Positions 8,787-18,680 of a stretch of 39,151 nt of DNA are shown piece by piece. The notes beneath the pieces are model-generated. The model was not told the DNA's origin. It saw only the letters and a list, made by a program, of their open reading frames with translations, and did no database searches. Numbering within the stretch: position 1 is the stretch's first letter; every line of letters starts with the position of its first letter. A program made the position numbers and the translations under genes. The stretch comes from Paraburkholderia sp. (GTDB lineage: Bacteria; Pseudomonadota; Gammaproteobacteria; Burkholderiales; Burkholderiaceae), in the NCBI RefSeq assembly GCF_026225065.1, contig NZ_JAMFSB010000046.1:1-39151 (forward strand), written 5' to 3'.

Positions 8787-9109
8787 CCAGCACGCAAATC
8801 TGGATCGCCATCTTCGGCATGATGTTCGTCACGACGTTGACGCGCGCGCTGTTTCTGATCGGCGGTGAGCGCACGGTTTTGCCGGAACGCCTGCAGCGCA
8901 TGTTGCGCTACGCGCCGGCCGCGGCGCTCGCTGCGGTTGTGCTTCCGGACGTGCTGGCCACTCCCGATGGACTGTCGTTCGGGCTGTCGAATCACGAGTT
9001 CTACGCGACGCTCGCCGGGCTTGGCTGGTTCCTGTGGCGGCGCACGATGCTCGGCACGATCGTCGTCGGCATGGTGACTTTCACGATACTCCGTCTTGTA
9101 TTTCATTGA
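8783..9109 (+). CDS. azlD: AzlD family branched-chain amino acid exporter, small subunit
   Basis: Small inner-membrane partner of AzlC, 108 residues with about four hydrophobic segments (IWIAIFGMMFVTTLTRALFL, YAPAAALAAVVLPDVLA and two near the C-terminus). The conserved LPERLQRMLRYAPAAALAA region is typical of AzlD/YgaH. The start overlaps the azlC stop. A short hairpin follows the stop at 9121-9137. Confidence 0.92.
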   Translation: MTSTQIWIAIFGMMFVTTLTRALFLIGGERTVLPERLQRMLRYAPAAALAAVVLPDVLATPDGLSFGLSNHEFYATLAGLGWFLWRRTMLGTIVVGMVTFTILRLVFH

Positions 9110-9120
9110 CCTTGTTCTCA

Positions 9121-9137
9121 ATGCTGCGTCGCAGCAT
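9121..9137 (+). terminator. Hairpin after azlD, weak terminator candidate
   Basis: ATGCTGC and GCAGCAT pair perfectly across a 3-nt loop, 12 nt after the azlD stop. No T-tract follows, so intrinsic termination is doubtful. Confidence 0.3.
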
Positions 9138-9350
9138 GCGCATCTATCTCCCAAATACGGGACATTCGCCTCGGCGCGGGGCATGACGGGGTGTGGATCA
9201 GTTAAAATGATCGACTCCCGGATCACCGCGCGACGTTGCGGCAGATGCCGCCAGTGCCTGTTCGCAGAGCCACCCCTGCGGGGCTCCTGAGCGGAGGCTG
9301 TTCGCGCGCTGTCCGTCTCCGCCTTCCAATCAACTCGCAATCCAACGCTC

Positions 9351-10544
9351 ATGAACCAGGTACTGCGTCTCTCCGATCTGATCTCCGAAGGCAAGCTGTC
9401 GGGCAAACGCGTGTTTATCCGCGCCGATCTGAACGTTCCGCAGGACGATCAAGGCAACATCACCGAAGACACCCGCATTCGCGCCTCCGTGCCGGCCATC
9501 AAGGCCGCGCTCGACGCCGGCGCCGCCGTGATGGTGACTTCGCATCTGGGCCGTCCTACCGAGGGCGATTTCAAGCCGGAAGATTCCCTCGCGCCGGTCG
9601 CGAAGCGTCTGGCCGAATTGCTCGGCCGCGACGTGCCGGTGGTGGCGAACTGGGTCGAAAACGGCGTCAACGTCGCGCCCGGCCAGGTTGTTCTGCTGGA
9701 AAACTGCCGCGTCAACAAGGGCGAAAAGAAGGATTCCGACGAGCTCGCGCAAAAGATGGCGAAGCTCTGCGACATCTACGTCAACGACGCGTTCGGCACC
9801 GCCCACCGCGCCGAAGCCACCACGCACGGCATCGCGAAGTACGCGCCGGTCGCGTGCGCAGGTCCGCTACTGGCGGCTGAACTCGAAGCGCTCGGCAAGG
9901 CGCTCGGCGCGCCGAAGCGCCCGCTGGTGGCAATCGTCGCCGGCTCGAAAGTGTCCACCAAGCTGACCATTCTGAAGTCGCTGGCGGAGAAGGTTGACCA
10001 GTTGATCGTGGGTGGCGGCATCGCCAATACGTTCATGCTGGCCGCCGGCCTGAAGATCGGTAAATCGCTCGCCGAAGCCGATCTGGTGAACGAAGCCAAA
10101 GCCATCATCGACGCAGCCAAGGCACGCGGCGCCTCGGTGCCGATCCCGACCGACGTCGTCACGGCCAAGGAGTTCTCGCCGACCGCCAAGGCTGAAGTCA
10201 AGGCCGTGGCCGACGTGCAGGACGACGACCTGATCCTCGACATCGGACCGGAAACTGCCAAGGCACTCGCCGCGCAACTGGAAAAGGCCGGCACGATCGT
10301 CTGGAACGGCCCGGTCGGCGTGTTCGAATTCGACCAGTTCGGCAACGGCACGAAGACGCTGGCGGATGCCATTGCCAAGTCGCCGGCGTTCTCGATTGCC
10401 GGCGGTGGCGACACGCTCGCAGCCATCGCCAAGTACGGCATCCAGGACAAGGTCAGCTATATCTCGACGGGCGGCGGCGCTTTCCTTGAATTCCTCGAGG
10501 GCAAGAAGCTGCCGGCTGTCGAAGTCCTGGAATCGCGGGCTTAA
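9351..10544 (+). CDS. pgk: Phosphoglycerate kinase
   Basis: Glycolysis and gluconeogenesis: reversible phosphate transfer between 1,3-bisphosphoglycerate and ADP, in the cytoplasm. At 397 residues it has standard length. Motifs seen are [12 protein letters not shown] near residues 20-31, [54 protein letters not shown] and the C-terminal nucleotide-binding [12 protein letters not shown] start with the expected N-terminus. The upstream 241 bp hold a -10-like TAAAAT at 203-208 of the 9-kb stretch (9203-9208) and a GC-rich imperfect hairpin near 9268-9290. The frame of pyk opens 5 nt after its stop. Confidence 0.96.
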   Translation: MNQVLRLSDLISEGKLSGKRVFIRADLNVPQDDQGNITEDTRIRASVPAIKAALDAGAAVMVTSHLGRPTEGDFKPEDSLAPVAKRLAELLGRDVPVVANWVENGVNVAPGQVVLLENCRVNKGEKKDSDELAQKMAKLCDIYVNDAFGTAHRAEATTHGIAKYAPVACAGPLLAAELEALGKALGAPKRPLVAIVAGSKVSTKLTILKSLAEKVDQLIVGGGIANTFMLAAGLKIGKSLAEADLVNEAKAIIDAAKARGASVPIPTDVVTAKEFSPTAKAEVKAVADVQDDDLILDIGPETAKALAAQLEKAGTIVWNGPVGVFEFDQFGNGTKTLADAIAKSPAFSIAGGGDTLAAIAKYGIQDKVSYISTGGGAFLEFLEGKKLPAVEVLESRA

Positions 10545-10957
10545 TCAACGTGACGACACGTTCCCCATCGGCGAAAACTGCAAAGACGCGCGTGAAGTCG
10601 TCGGCCAGCAAGAACACAGGCTCCGTGGCCTCCACCAAGGTGAAGGCGGCAACGAAACCAGCAGCCACACAGGGCGCGGGGGCCGCACAGTCAGCCGCAG
10701 CAGGGGAGCGTGCTCCAGCTTCCACCGCTACACCGCAGCACACTGCTTCCACGGTTTCACCCGCCGGTCATGCCGGCGGCGCACTATCCGCCGTACCGCT
10801 GGCGTCCCGCACGCTGGTCTCGAACACCGCTTCATTCCACAAGAAAGCGACGCTGGTTTCAACTGGCGCGCAGCCCCAGGCAGCTTCCATCGGTGCGCAG
10901 CCTCCGCACCCAACTCGCAGCGCTCTTTCCAGCGATCCCATCCAGACGAGGAGACTC

Positions 10958-12394
10958 ATGCATCGCGCCACCAAGATTGTCGCCACCATCGGCCCGGCTT
11001 CCAGCACGCCCGAAATCCTGTCGCAAATGATTAAGGCAGGGCTTGATGTAGTACGCCTCAACTTCTCGCACGGCACGGCCGACGACCACCGCCAGCGCGC
11101 CGAATACGTGCGCGAAGCGGCCCGTCAGGCGGGCCGCGAAGTTGCCATCATGGCCGATCTGCAAGGCCCGAAGATCCGGGTCGGCCGGTTTGAAAACGGC
11201 AAGACCACGCTCGTTCCCGGCAACGCTTTTGTCCTCGACTCCGAATGCGAACTCGGTAACGACGACCGCGTCGGCCTCGACTATAAAGACCTGCCGCGCG
11301 ACCTGAAACCGGGCGACGTGCTGTTGCTCAACGACGGCCTGATCGTGCTCGACGTCGTGCGCGTGCTCGGCAGTGAGATTCACACCACTGTGAAGATCGG
11401 CGGTGAGCTGTCGAACAACAAGGGTATCAATCGCCAGGGCGGCGGCCTGACGGCGCCGGCCTTGACGGCCAAAGACATGGAAGACATCCGCACGGCGATG
11501 TCGCTCGGCGTGGATTACGTCGCGGTCTCGTTCCCGAAGAACGCCACCGACATGGAAATGGCCCGCCAGCTCGCGAACATTGCGGGCGCGCCCTACGGCA
11601 TCAAGCCGAAGATGATCGCCAAGATCGAGCGCGCGGAAGCGATTCCGGCGCTGCAAGGCATCCTCGACGCTTCCGACGGCATCATGGTCGCGCGTGGCGA
11701 CCTGGCAGTGGAAGTGGGCAACGCCGCTGTTCCGGCGCTGCAAAAGCGCATGATTCGCATGGCACGCGAATCGAACAAGTTCGTGATCACCGCCACGCAG
11801 ATGATGGAGTCGATGATCTACGCGCCGGTGCCGACGCGCGCCGAAGTGTCGGACGTCGCCAATGCGGTGCTGGACGGCACCGACGCGGTCATGCTTTCCG
11901 CCGAATCCGCTGCGGGCAAGTACCCGGTGCAGACCATCGAAACGATGGCTGCGATCTGCGTGGAAGCGGAGAAGTCGGAGCAGTCCGAGCTGGACAAGGA
12001 TTTCCTCGACCGCACGTTCACCCGCATCGACCAGTCCATCGCCATGGGCGCGCTGTTCACGGCGTTCCACCTCGGCGCCAAGGCGATTGTCGCGTTGACC
12101 GAGTCGGGCTCGACCGCGCTGTGGATGTCGCGTCACTGGACGCACGTGCCGATTTTCGCGCTGACGCCGCGAGTGGGCAGCGAGCGCGCCATGGCGATCT
12201 ACCGCAACGTCACCTCGCTGCATCTCGATACAAGCAGCGATCGCGACACCGCGCTGCAGCAGGCACTGGAGACGGTAGTGAGCAAGGGCTACGCATCGCG
12301 CGGCGACATGGTTGTGCTGACCGTGGGCGAGCCGATGGGTCAGGCCGGCGGAACGAACACACTGAAGATCGTGCGGGTGGGCGAACCGTACTGA
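10958..12394 (+). CDS. pyk: Pyruvate kinase
   Basis: Last step of glycolysis, phosphoenolpyruvate plus ADP to pyruvate plus ATP. From the ATG at 10958 the protein has 478 residues, the usual size, starting MHRATKIVATIGPASSTPEIL. It contains MIKAGLDVVRLNFSHG, the substrate and metal-binding MIAKIERAEAIPAL and MVARGDLAVEVG, and ATQMMESM, followed by the C-terminal allosteric domain with LTESGSTALWMSRHWTHVPIFALTP. AGGAG lies 4 nt before the ATG, somewhat close. Unusually, the same frame is open back to a GTG at 10550, 5 nt after pgk, giving 136 more codons rich in Ala, Ser, Thr and Lys. I regard 10958 as the start, because the kinase fold begins there, but a longer product cannot be excluded. 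Confidence 0.94.
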   Translation: MHRATKIVATIGPASSTPEILSQMIKAGLDVVRLNFSHGTADDHRQRAEYVREAARQAGREVAIMADLQGPKIRVGRFENGKTTLVPGNAFVLDSECELGNDDRVGLDYKDLPRDLKPGDVLLLNDGLIVLDVVRVLGSEIHTTVKIGGELSNNKGINRQGGGLTAPALTAKDMEDIRTAMSLGVDYVAVSFPKNATDMEMARQLANIAGAPYGIKPKMIAKIERAEAIPALQGILDASDGIMVARGDLAVEVGNAAVPALQKRMIRMARESNKFVITATQMMESMIYAPVPTRAEVSDVANAVLDGTDAVMLSAESAAGKYPVQTIETMAAICVEAEKSEQSELDKDFLDRTFTRIDQSIAMGALFTAFHLGAKAIVALTESGSTALWMSRHWTHVPIFALTPRVGSERAMAIYRNVTSLHLDTSSDRDTALQQALETVVSKGYASRGDMVVLTVGEPMGQAGGTNTLKIVRVGEPY

Positions 12395-12466
12395 TCGGCT
12401 TCAAACTGCCTGGATCGGCACAGCGAAGCAGTCGCAGCACCCGCTAGAGGCGGCGCGCAGGTTTTT

Positions 12467-12491
12467 GGGGCAAGCCCTTTGGGCGAGCCCC
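12467..12491 (+). other. GC-rich hairpin between pyk and fbaA
   Basis: GGGGC and GCCCC enclose an inner GCCC-TTT-GGGC stem with small internal bulges. No T-tract follows on either strand (the T-run lies before the stem on the plus strand), so it is not a standard intrinsic terminator. A -10-like TAAAAT follows at 12530-12535, which may belong to the fbaA promoter. Confidence 0.4.
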
Positions 12492-12590
12492 GAGCCTTGC
12501 TGCGTAAGGGTGTGCGATTTGCTTCGCGATAAAATTGGTAAAAATTAGAGGCCGGCGGCACAGGATTCGTTTCAAACTTAGGAGTAGTGC

Positions 12591-13655
12591 ATGCCTCTCG
12601 TATCAATGCGTCAACTGCTGGACCATGCTGCTGAAAACGGCTATGGACTTCCGGCATTCAACGTAAACAATCTGGAGCAGGTGCAGGCCATCATGGCGGC
12701 AGCGGATCAGATCAACGCTCCGGTGATCATGCAGGCCTCGGCTGGCGCGCGGAAGTATGCGGGCGAACCGTTCCTGCGCCATCTGGTCGAAGCGGCCATC
12801 GAGTCGTATCCGCACATTCCGGTCGTGATGCACCAGGATCACGGGCAGTCGCCGGCAGTGTGCATGGCAGCGATTCGCAGCGGCTTTACCAGCGTGATGA
12901 TGGACGGCTCGCTCGAAGCCGACGGCAAGACAGTCGCTTCGTATGAGTACAACGTGGACGTATCGCGCAAGGTGGTGGAAGCGGCGCACTCGATCGGCGT
13001 GACGGTGGAAGCGGAGCTCGGCGTGCTCGGTTCGCTGGAAACCATGAAGGGCGACAAGGAAGACGGTCACGGCGCGGAAGGCACGATGACGCGCGAGCAA
13101 CTGCTGACGGACCCGGAGCAGGCCGCCGACTTCGTCAAGCTGACGCAATGCGACGCGCTGGCAATTGCCATCGGCACATCGCACGGTGCGTACAAGTTCA
13201 GCAAGAAGCCTACGGGCGACATCCTGTCGATTCAACGCATCAAGGAAATTCACCGGCGTGTTCCGAACACCCACCTGGTGATGCATGGTTCGTCGTCGGT
13301 GCCGCAGGAATTGCTCGCGGAGATCCGCGAATTCGGCGGCGACATGAAGGAAACCTACGGCGTGCCGGTCGAAGAAATTCAGGAAGGTATCAAGCACGGC
13401 GTGCGCAAGGTTAATATCGATACTGACTTGCGTCTGGCGATCACCGGCGCGATCCGTCGCTACATGGCGGAGAATCCGGGCAAATTCGACCCGCGCGATT
13501 ACCTGAAGCCGGCGCGCGAAGCGGCGAAGAAGGTTTGCCTGGACCGTTTCGTCGCCTTTGGCGCCGAAGGGCAGGCTGGCAAGATCAAGCCGGTTTCGCT
13601 TGATAAAATTGCGGAGAAGTACAAGTCGGGCGGCCTCGCACAGGTCGTCCACTAA
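12591..13655 (+). CDS. fbaA: Class II fructose-bisphosphate aldolase
   Basis: Zinc-dependent aldolase cleaving fructose 1,6-bisphosphate to triose phosphates (or condensing them in gluconeogenesis). At 354 residues it matches the class II type found with Calvin-cycle-like subtypes in proteobacteria (CbbA type). Seen are [10 protein letters not shown] with Asp83 and zinc ligand His84, the GSLEADGKT region, GTSHGAYKF and [10 protein letters not shown] with further zinc ligands, and [13 protein letters not shown] for phosphate binding. AGGAG precedes the ATG by about 7 nt. Downstream lie two hairpins, the second an intrinsic terminator, which separates the gene from purC. Confidence 0.95.
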   Translation: MPLVSMRQLLDHAAENGYGLPAFNVNNLEQVQAIMAAADQINAPVIMQASAGARKYAGEPFLRHLVEAAIESYPHIPVVMHQDHGQSPAVCMAAIRSGFTSVMMDGSLEADGKTVASYEYNVDVSRKVVEAAHSIGVTVEAELGVLGSLETMKGDKEDGHGAEGTMTREQLLTDPEQAADFVKLTQCDALAIAIGTSHGAYKFSKKPTGDILSIQRIKEIHRRVPNTHLVMHGSSSVPQELLAEIREFGGDMKETYGVPVEEIQEGIKHGVRKVNIDTDLRLAITGAIRRYMAENPGKFDPRDYLKPAREAAKKVCLDRFVAFGAEGQAGKIKPVSLDKIAEKYKSGGLAQVVH

Positions 13656-13674
13656 GCTGGCAGTACAGCATGGA

Positions 13675-13692
13675 CCTGGCCATCCGGCCAGG
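13675..13692 (+). other. Small hairpin just after fbaA
   Basis: CCTGGCC and GGCCAGG pair perfectly around a 4-nt ATCC loop, starting 20 nt after the fbaA stop. It stands immediately before the terminator and might stabilise the mRNA 3' end. Confidence 0.45.
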
Positions 13693-13705
13693 TTGCGGTC
13701 CGCTT

Positions 13706-13745
13706 CGCCGTTCCCGCATCATAGGGGGAACGGCGTTTCCCTTTT
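13706..13745 (+). terminator. Intrinsic terminator after fbaA
   Basis: A 10-bp perfect stem (CGCCGTTCCC with GGGAACGGCG) with a 10-nt loop is followed by TTTCCCTTTT. It ends the fbaA transcript upstream of purC. Confidence 0.8.
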
Positions 13746-13787
13746 GTTCCGGTCTCATTTTTGTCTCACTTTTAGCGAACTACGACG

Positions 13788-14678
13788 ATGTCTACCCTCT
13801 ACGAATCCACGCTCCGCTCGCTGCCGCTGCTTGGCCGCGGCAAGGTCCGCGACAACTATGCGGTGGGCAACGACCAGTTGCTGATCGTGACCACCGACCG
13901 TCTGTCGGCGTTTGACGTCATCATGGGCGAGCCGATTCCGAACAAGGGTCGCGTGCTGAACCAGATGGCCAACTTCTGGTTCGACAAGCTCAAGCACATC
14001 GTGCCGAATCACCTGAGCGGCGTCGCGCCGGAATCGGTGGTCGCGGCGGACGAAGCCGAGCAGGTGAAGGGCCGCGCCGTCGTGGTGAAGCGCCTCGAGC
14101 CTATCCTGGTCGAAGCTGTGGTGCGCGGGTATCTGGCCGGTAGCGGCTGGAAGGACTACCAGGCCACGGGTGCGGTATGCGGCGTAGAACTGCCGCCGGG
14201 TCTGCAAAATGCGCAGAAGCTGCCTGAGCCGATCTTCACGCCGGCAGCCAAGGCCGAAATGGGCCACCACGACGAGAACATCACGTACAACGAGATGGAA
14301 CGCCGCATCGGCACCGAATTGTCGGCCACGATCCGCGACATCTCGATCAAGCTGTACAAGGAAGCGGCGGATTACGCGGCGACGCGCGGCATCATCATTG
14401 CCGACACGAAGTTCGAATTCGGTCTGGATGATCACGGCAAGCTGTACCTGATGGACGAAGCGCTGACCGCCGATTCGTCGCGCTTCTGGCCGGCGGACGA
14501 ATACCAGGTGGGCACCAATCCACCGTCATTCGACAAACAGTTTGTGCGCGACTGGCTGGAAACGCAGTCGTGGAAGAAAGAGCCGCCGGCGCCGAAGCTG
14601 CCGGACGAAGTGGTCACGAAGACGGCCGCGAAGTATCAGGAAGCGCTCGAGCGCCTGACCGGGCAGAAGCTCGCTTAA
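13788..14678 (+). CDS. purC: SAICAR synthase (PurC)
   Basis: Phosphoribosylaminoimidazole-succinocarboxamide synthase: joins CAIR and aspartate with ATP in purine synthesis. The 296-residue length fits the longer yeast-like form found in beta-proteobacteria. Motifs: [30 protein letters not shown] at the N-terminus, [30 protein letters not shown], and [19 protein letters not shown]. It starts 132 bp after fbaA beyond a terminator and is followed by purE after 40 nt, so it probably heads the purC-purE-purK operon. Confidence 0.96.
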   Translation: MSTLYESTLRSLPLLGRGKVRDNYAVGNDQLLIVTTDRLSAFDVIMGEPIPNKGRVLNQMANFWFDKLKHIVPNHLSGVAPESVVAADEAEQVKGRAVVVKRLEPILVEAVVRGYLAGSGWKDYQATGAVCGVELPPGLQNAQKLPEPIFTPAAKAEMGHHDENITYNEMERRIGTELSATIRDISIKLYKEAADYAATRGIIIADTKFEFGLDDHGKLYLMDEALTADSSRFWPADEYQVGTNPPSFDKQFVRDWLETQSWKKEPPAPKLPDEVVTKTAAKYQEALERLTGQKLA

Positions 14679-14718
14679 CGCCGCGCCTGCAGCCAAGGAA
14701 GATGAGGAAGTTTCACAG

Positions 14719-15255
14719 ATGAGCCAAGTCCAGACTGCCCAGGCGGTACAAACTGCGCATACGCATGCTGCGCCGCTGGTCGGCGTGCTGATGGGTTCCA
14801 GTTCCGACTGGGAAGTCATGAAGCACGCTGTTGCGATCCTGCAGGAATTCGGCGTACCGTACGAAGCGAAGGTCGTGTCCGCGCACCGCATGCCCGACGA
14901 GATGTTCGAGTATGCGGAAAAGGCGCGCGAGCGCGGTATGCGCGCGATCATCGCGGGCGCCGGTGGCGCCGCGCACCTGCCCGGCATGCTGGCCGCCAAG
15001 ACGACGGTGCCGGTGCTTGGCGTGCCGGTGGCGAGCAAGTACCTGAAGGGCGTCGATTCGCTGCATTCGATCGTGCAGATGCCCAAGGGCGTGCCGGTTG
15101 CGACGTTTGCCATTGGCGAAGCAGGCGCGGCGAATGCTGCGCTGTTCGCGGTGTCGATTTTGAGCGTGACGTCGACCGAATACGCGAACGCGCTGGCCGC
15201 GTTCCGTGTGCTCCAGAACGAAGCCGCGCACGCAATGGTGTTGCCCGCGCTGTAA
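14719..15255 (+). CDS. purE: N5-carboxyaminoimidazole ribonucleotide mutase (PurE)
   Basis: Class I PurE converts N5-CAIR (made by PurK) to CAIR. Seen are [32 protein letters not shown] with the catalytic His, and [17 protein letters not shown], all standard. The 178-residue protein has a N-terminal tail of about 18 residues rich in Gln, Ala, Thr and His before the core, slightly longer than in E. coli. AGGAAG lies upstream of the ATG. purK follows after 160 bp. Confidence 0.96.
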   Translation: MSQVQTAQAVQTAHTHAAPLVGVLMGSSSDWEVMKHAVAILQEFGVPYEAKVVSAHRMPDEMFEYAEKARERGMRAIIAGAGGAAHLPGMLAAKTTVPVLGVPVASKYLKGVDSLHSIVQMPKGVPVATFAIGEAGAANAALFAVSILSVTSTEYANALAAFRVLQNEAAHAMVLPAL

Positions 15256-15403
15256 GCGCGGTTTGATGCGCCGAAGTTTGCCCGCGAAGTTCGCCTGCTA
15301 AGTTTGCACAATGAGCTGGCCCGATTGATTCGACTGATCCGATCGGCCTGATGTCCATTGCCTGACCCCCGGTGCGGCGCACATTCATGTGCGCCGGCCG
15401 TGA

Positions 15404-16612
<1,209 letters not shown>

Positions 16613-16624
16613 CGCGCTCGCATC

Positions 16625-17782
16625 ATGCCGGATCAAGATAAACCTGCTGAGGGTGCTGCCAAGGCTGCGGCGCAGAGGGCTGCCGAGGCGGCGAAAGCCG
16701 CTGAAGCAGCAAGTGCCGCGGGCGCTGTCGAAGGCGCTGAACCACTTCATGCCGCTGCCGGTACCTCGACTGGCCCGGGTGCGAGCGCCGCGGAAATCGA
16801 ATACGCCGCGGCGCTGCTCGACGCAGGCGAGCTCGTCGCGTTTCCCACTGAAACTGTCTATGGCCTCGGCGGCGACGCCCAGAGCCCGGACGCCGTTGCG
16901 CGAATCTACGCGGCGAAAGGCCGGCCGGCGAATCATCCGGTGATCGTGCATCTCGCGCCGCACGGTGATCCGGGATATTGGGTCGAGCATCTGCCGCCAG
17001 AAGCGCTGCGCCTCATCGATGCTTTCTGGCCCGGCCCGCTCACCCTGATTCTCAAGCGTGCCGCGCGTATCCCTGCTGCTGTGAGCGGCGGACAGGACTC
17101 GGTGGGTTTGCGCTGCCCCTCGCATCCGGTGGCGCAGGCGCTTCTCGAAGCATTCAGCGCACTGCGTGGCGGTCACGGCGGGGTGGCAGCGCCATCGGCT
17201 AACCGCTTCGGTCATGTGAGCCCGACCACCGCGCAGCACGTGCGCGACGAGTTTGGCGGCAGCATTCATGTGCTCGACGGCGGCTCGTCGGACGTCGGCA
17301 TCGAGTCGACCATTCTCGATTTGTCGCGCGGTTTCCCGGCACTGCTGCGCCCTGGCCGCGTGACGCCGCAGGATATTGCCGAAGTGCTCGGCGAAGCGCC
17401 GCGTCTGCCCGATGGCTCGGATGCGACGGCGCCGCGTGCCTCAGGCACGCTCAAAGCACACTACGCGCCGCGCACACCGCTTGCGCTGCTGCCGTTCGAA
17501 GCGCTGGAACCTATGTTGGCCGCACGCGAGGCGAACGAACGCGTCGCCTTGGTGGCTCGCGTGTCGCGTGCCGGCCGCTGGGCCGATGCCGATGGCGTCC
17601 ACTTCATCGCGGCGCCCGAGGATCCCCACGTGTACGCGCGCGAACTCTATGGTTTGCTGCGTGCACTCGATCGCGCGAACGTCACGCGAATCCTGATCGA
17701 AAAGCTTCCCGATACGATCGAATGGATCGCGGTGAACGACCGGCTCGGTCGTGCCGCTGCGGCGTTCGAAGCGCAGGGATAG
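16625..17782 (+). CDS. sua5: Threonylcarbamoyl-AMP synthase, Sua5 type
   Basis: Makes threonylcarbamoyl-adenylate from threonine, bicarbonate and ATP for the t6A37 modification of ANN-decoding tRNAs. The YrdC domain spans about residues 58-245: LVAFPTETVYGLGGDA, IYAAKGRPANHPVIVH, FWPGPLTLIL, VGLRCPSHPVAQALL and APSANRFGHVSPTTAQHV. The Sua5 domain follows (about 275-385) after the linker ASGTLKAHYAPRTPL. The first ~55 residues are an Ala/Glu/Lys-rich stretch absent from the family core. The gene follows purK by 12 nt and is probably cotranscribed. Total length 385 residues is longer than a typical Sua5 (about 330-350) because of this N-terminal part; an internal start cannot be excluded but I see no good alternative ATG. 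Confidence 0.93.
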   Translation: MPDQDKPAEGAAKAAAQRAAEAAKAAEAASAAGAVEGAEPLHAAAGTSTGPGASAAEIEYAAALLDAGELVAFPTETVYGLGGDAQSPDAVARIYAAKGRPANHPVIVHLAPHGDPGYWVEHLPPEALRLIDAFWPGPLTLILKRAARIPAAVSGGQDSVGLRCPSHPVAQALLEAFSALRGGHGGVAAPSANRFGHVSPTTAQHVRDEFGGSIHVLDGGSSDVGIESTILDLSRGFPALLRPGRVTPQDIAEVLGEAPRLPDGSDATAPRASGTLKAHYAPRTPLALLPFEALEPMLAAREANERVALVARVSRAGRWADADGVHFIAAPEDPHVYARELYGLLRALDRANVTRILIEKLPDTIEWIAVNDRLGRAAAAFEAQG

Positions 17783-17850
17783 GCAACACAACCGGAGTAG
17801 GTCCAAGGGGCCGTGCAGCCCAGAAGTCTCCGCCGTGAAGCTGCGGTCAG

Positions 17851-17867
17851 ATGCCAGATGCTGGCAT
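17851..17867. promoter_or_regulatory. 17-bp palindrome, putative operator 1
   Basis: ATGCCAG-ATG-CTGGCAT: a perfect 7-bp inverted repeat with a 3-nt spacer, 43 nt upstream of the winged-helix gene start. A -10-like CATACT (17865-17870) overlaps its right end. Confidence 0.65.
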
Positions 17868-17871
17868 ACTC

Positions 17872-17888
17872 ATGCCAAGAATTGGTAT
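17872..17888. promoter_or_regulatory. 17-bp palindrome, putative operator 2
   Basis: ATGCCAA-GAA-TTGGTAT: inverted repeat with one mismatch and the same arm and spacer lengths as the first palindrome. The centres (17859 and 17880) are 21 bp apart, two helical turns, so two dimers could bind the same DNA face. Confidence 0.65.
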
Positions 17889-17909
17889 TGACCACACCAA
17901 GGGAGACGC

Positions 17910-18491
17910 ATGAGCATCGCCGATTTCATGTTCACGCCGCGCGAGCAGCGAGTACTGTCGCTGGTCCTCTCGGCGCCCGAACGGACCTTTAATCTCGCGG
18001 AACTGATGTCCCGCTCAGGTGCGGGGAGCGGCGCCGGTCAACATACGGTACGCCGTCTCTGGGAAGCGGGCGTGCTGCGTGAGTCGCGATTGGGCAACCA
18101 GCGTCTCTTCCAGGCGAACACCGAGTTTCCGCTTTACCCGGAGTTGCGCAGTATCTGCGCGAAGTCGTTTGGTTTGGCCGGTATGCTGCGTGAGGCCTTG
18201 GCGCCGCTCACGGAGGAGATCGACGAAGCCTTCGTGTTCGGAGCGGTGGCGCGGGGGACGGACACGGCGGGTAGCGTTATCGATCTGATGGTCGTTGGGC
18301 GAGTGAGTCTGGACGATCTGCTCGATCATCTGGCGCCACTCGACGCGCAGCTCGGGCGTTCGGTGCACGCCAACCTGCACCATCCGGCCGAATGGGCCGT
18401 GCTCTCACGAGACGATACGGTGGTCCGCGCAATCCTCGACTCGCCCACTATCAGGATCGTTCCTGACGACACGCCGCGACTTGCGGGATGA
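17910..18491 (+). CDS. Winged-helix protein with degenerate nucleotidyltransferase domain
   Basis: Predicted DNA-binding regulator of 193 residues. Residues ~10-75 look like a winged helix (REQRVLSLVLSAPERTFNLAELM then HTVRRLWEAGVLRES and a wing GNQRLFQANTEFPLYPEL). Residues ~100-160 resemble the MNT-type nucleotidyltransferase fold: the usual G-S-x-A-R-G...S-D-x-D core is present as GAVARG (111-116) and S122-V-I-D125, so Ser112 is Ala and the first metal Asp is Val. This suggests a non-catalytic, perhaps ligand-sensing domain. AAGGGAGA precedes the ATG closely. Two palindromes lie upstream, compatible with autoregulation. No partner HEPN gene is adjacent, so a MNT/HEPN toxin-antitoxin pair is not supported. 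The gene is followed by a bidirectional terminator. Confidence 0.78.
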   Translation: MSIADFMFTPREQRVLSLVLSAPERTFNLAELMSRSGAGSGAGQHTVRRLWEAGVLRESRLGNQRLFQANTEFPLYPELRSICAKSFGLAGMLREALAPLTEEIDEAFVFGAVARGTDTAGSVIDLMVVGRVSLDDLLDHLAPLDAQLGRSVHANLHHPAEWAVLSRDDTVVRAILDSPTIRIVPDDTPRLAG

Positions 18492-18598
18492 ATGCCGGCA
18501 ATGCTACGGCGTTTCACCACGGTGCTGACGGCCGCTATCCAGACGACTATTCAGCCCGTGCGCCCAGATCCAGACTCGCTCAAAGAATCAAAGAAAAA

Positions 18599-18628
18599 GC
18601 CCGGCTTAACCCAGCCGGGCCTTTCCTC
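18599..18628. terminator. Bidirectional intrinsic terminator
   Basis: GCCCGGCT (18599-18606) pairs perfectly with AGCCGGGC (18613-18620) across a 6-nt loop. CTTTCC follows on the plus strand; on the minus strand the complement of AAAGAAAAA gives a T-rich tract. It separates the winged-helix gene from the converging GDSL gene, and is stronger for the minus strand. Confidence 0.82.
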
Positions 18629-18680
18629 ATCAAACCGGCAAAACGGCAGATCACCTCGATCCACCGTCGCCCGTCTTGCC

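Noticed and set aside
12603..13652. Long open frame (349 codons) antisense to fbaA
   Set aside because: High-GC genomes give long antisense frames opposite well-biased genes; the sequence has no domain and the sense strand encodes a complete aldolase.
17888..17893. TTGACC as a -35 element for the winged-helix gene
   Set aside because: A -10 at the right distance would fall inside the coding region.
17910..18491. MNT/HEPN toxin-antitoxin module
   Set aside because: No HEPN or other toxin-like gene is adjacent, and the transferase core has lost key residues.
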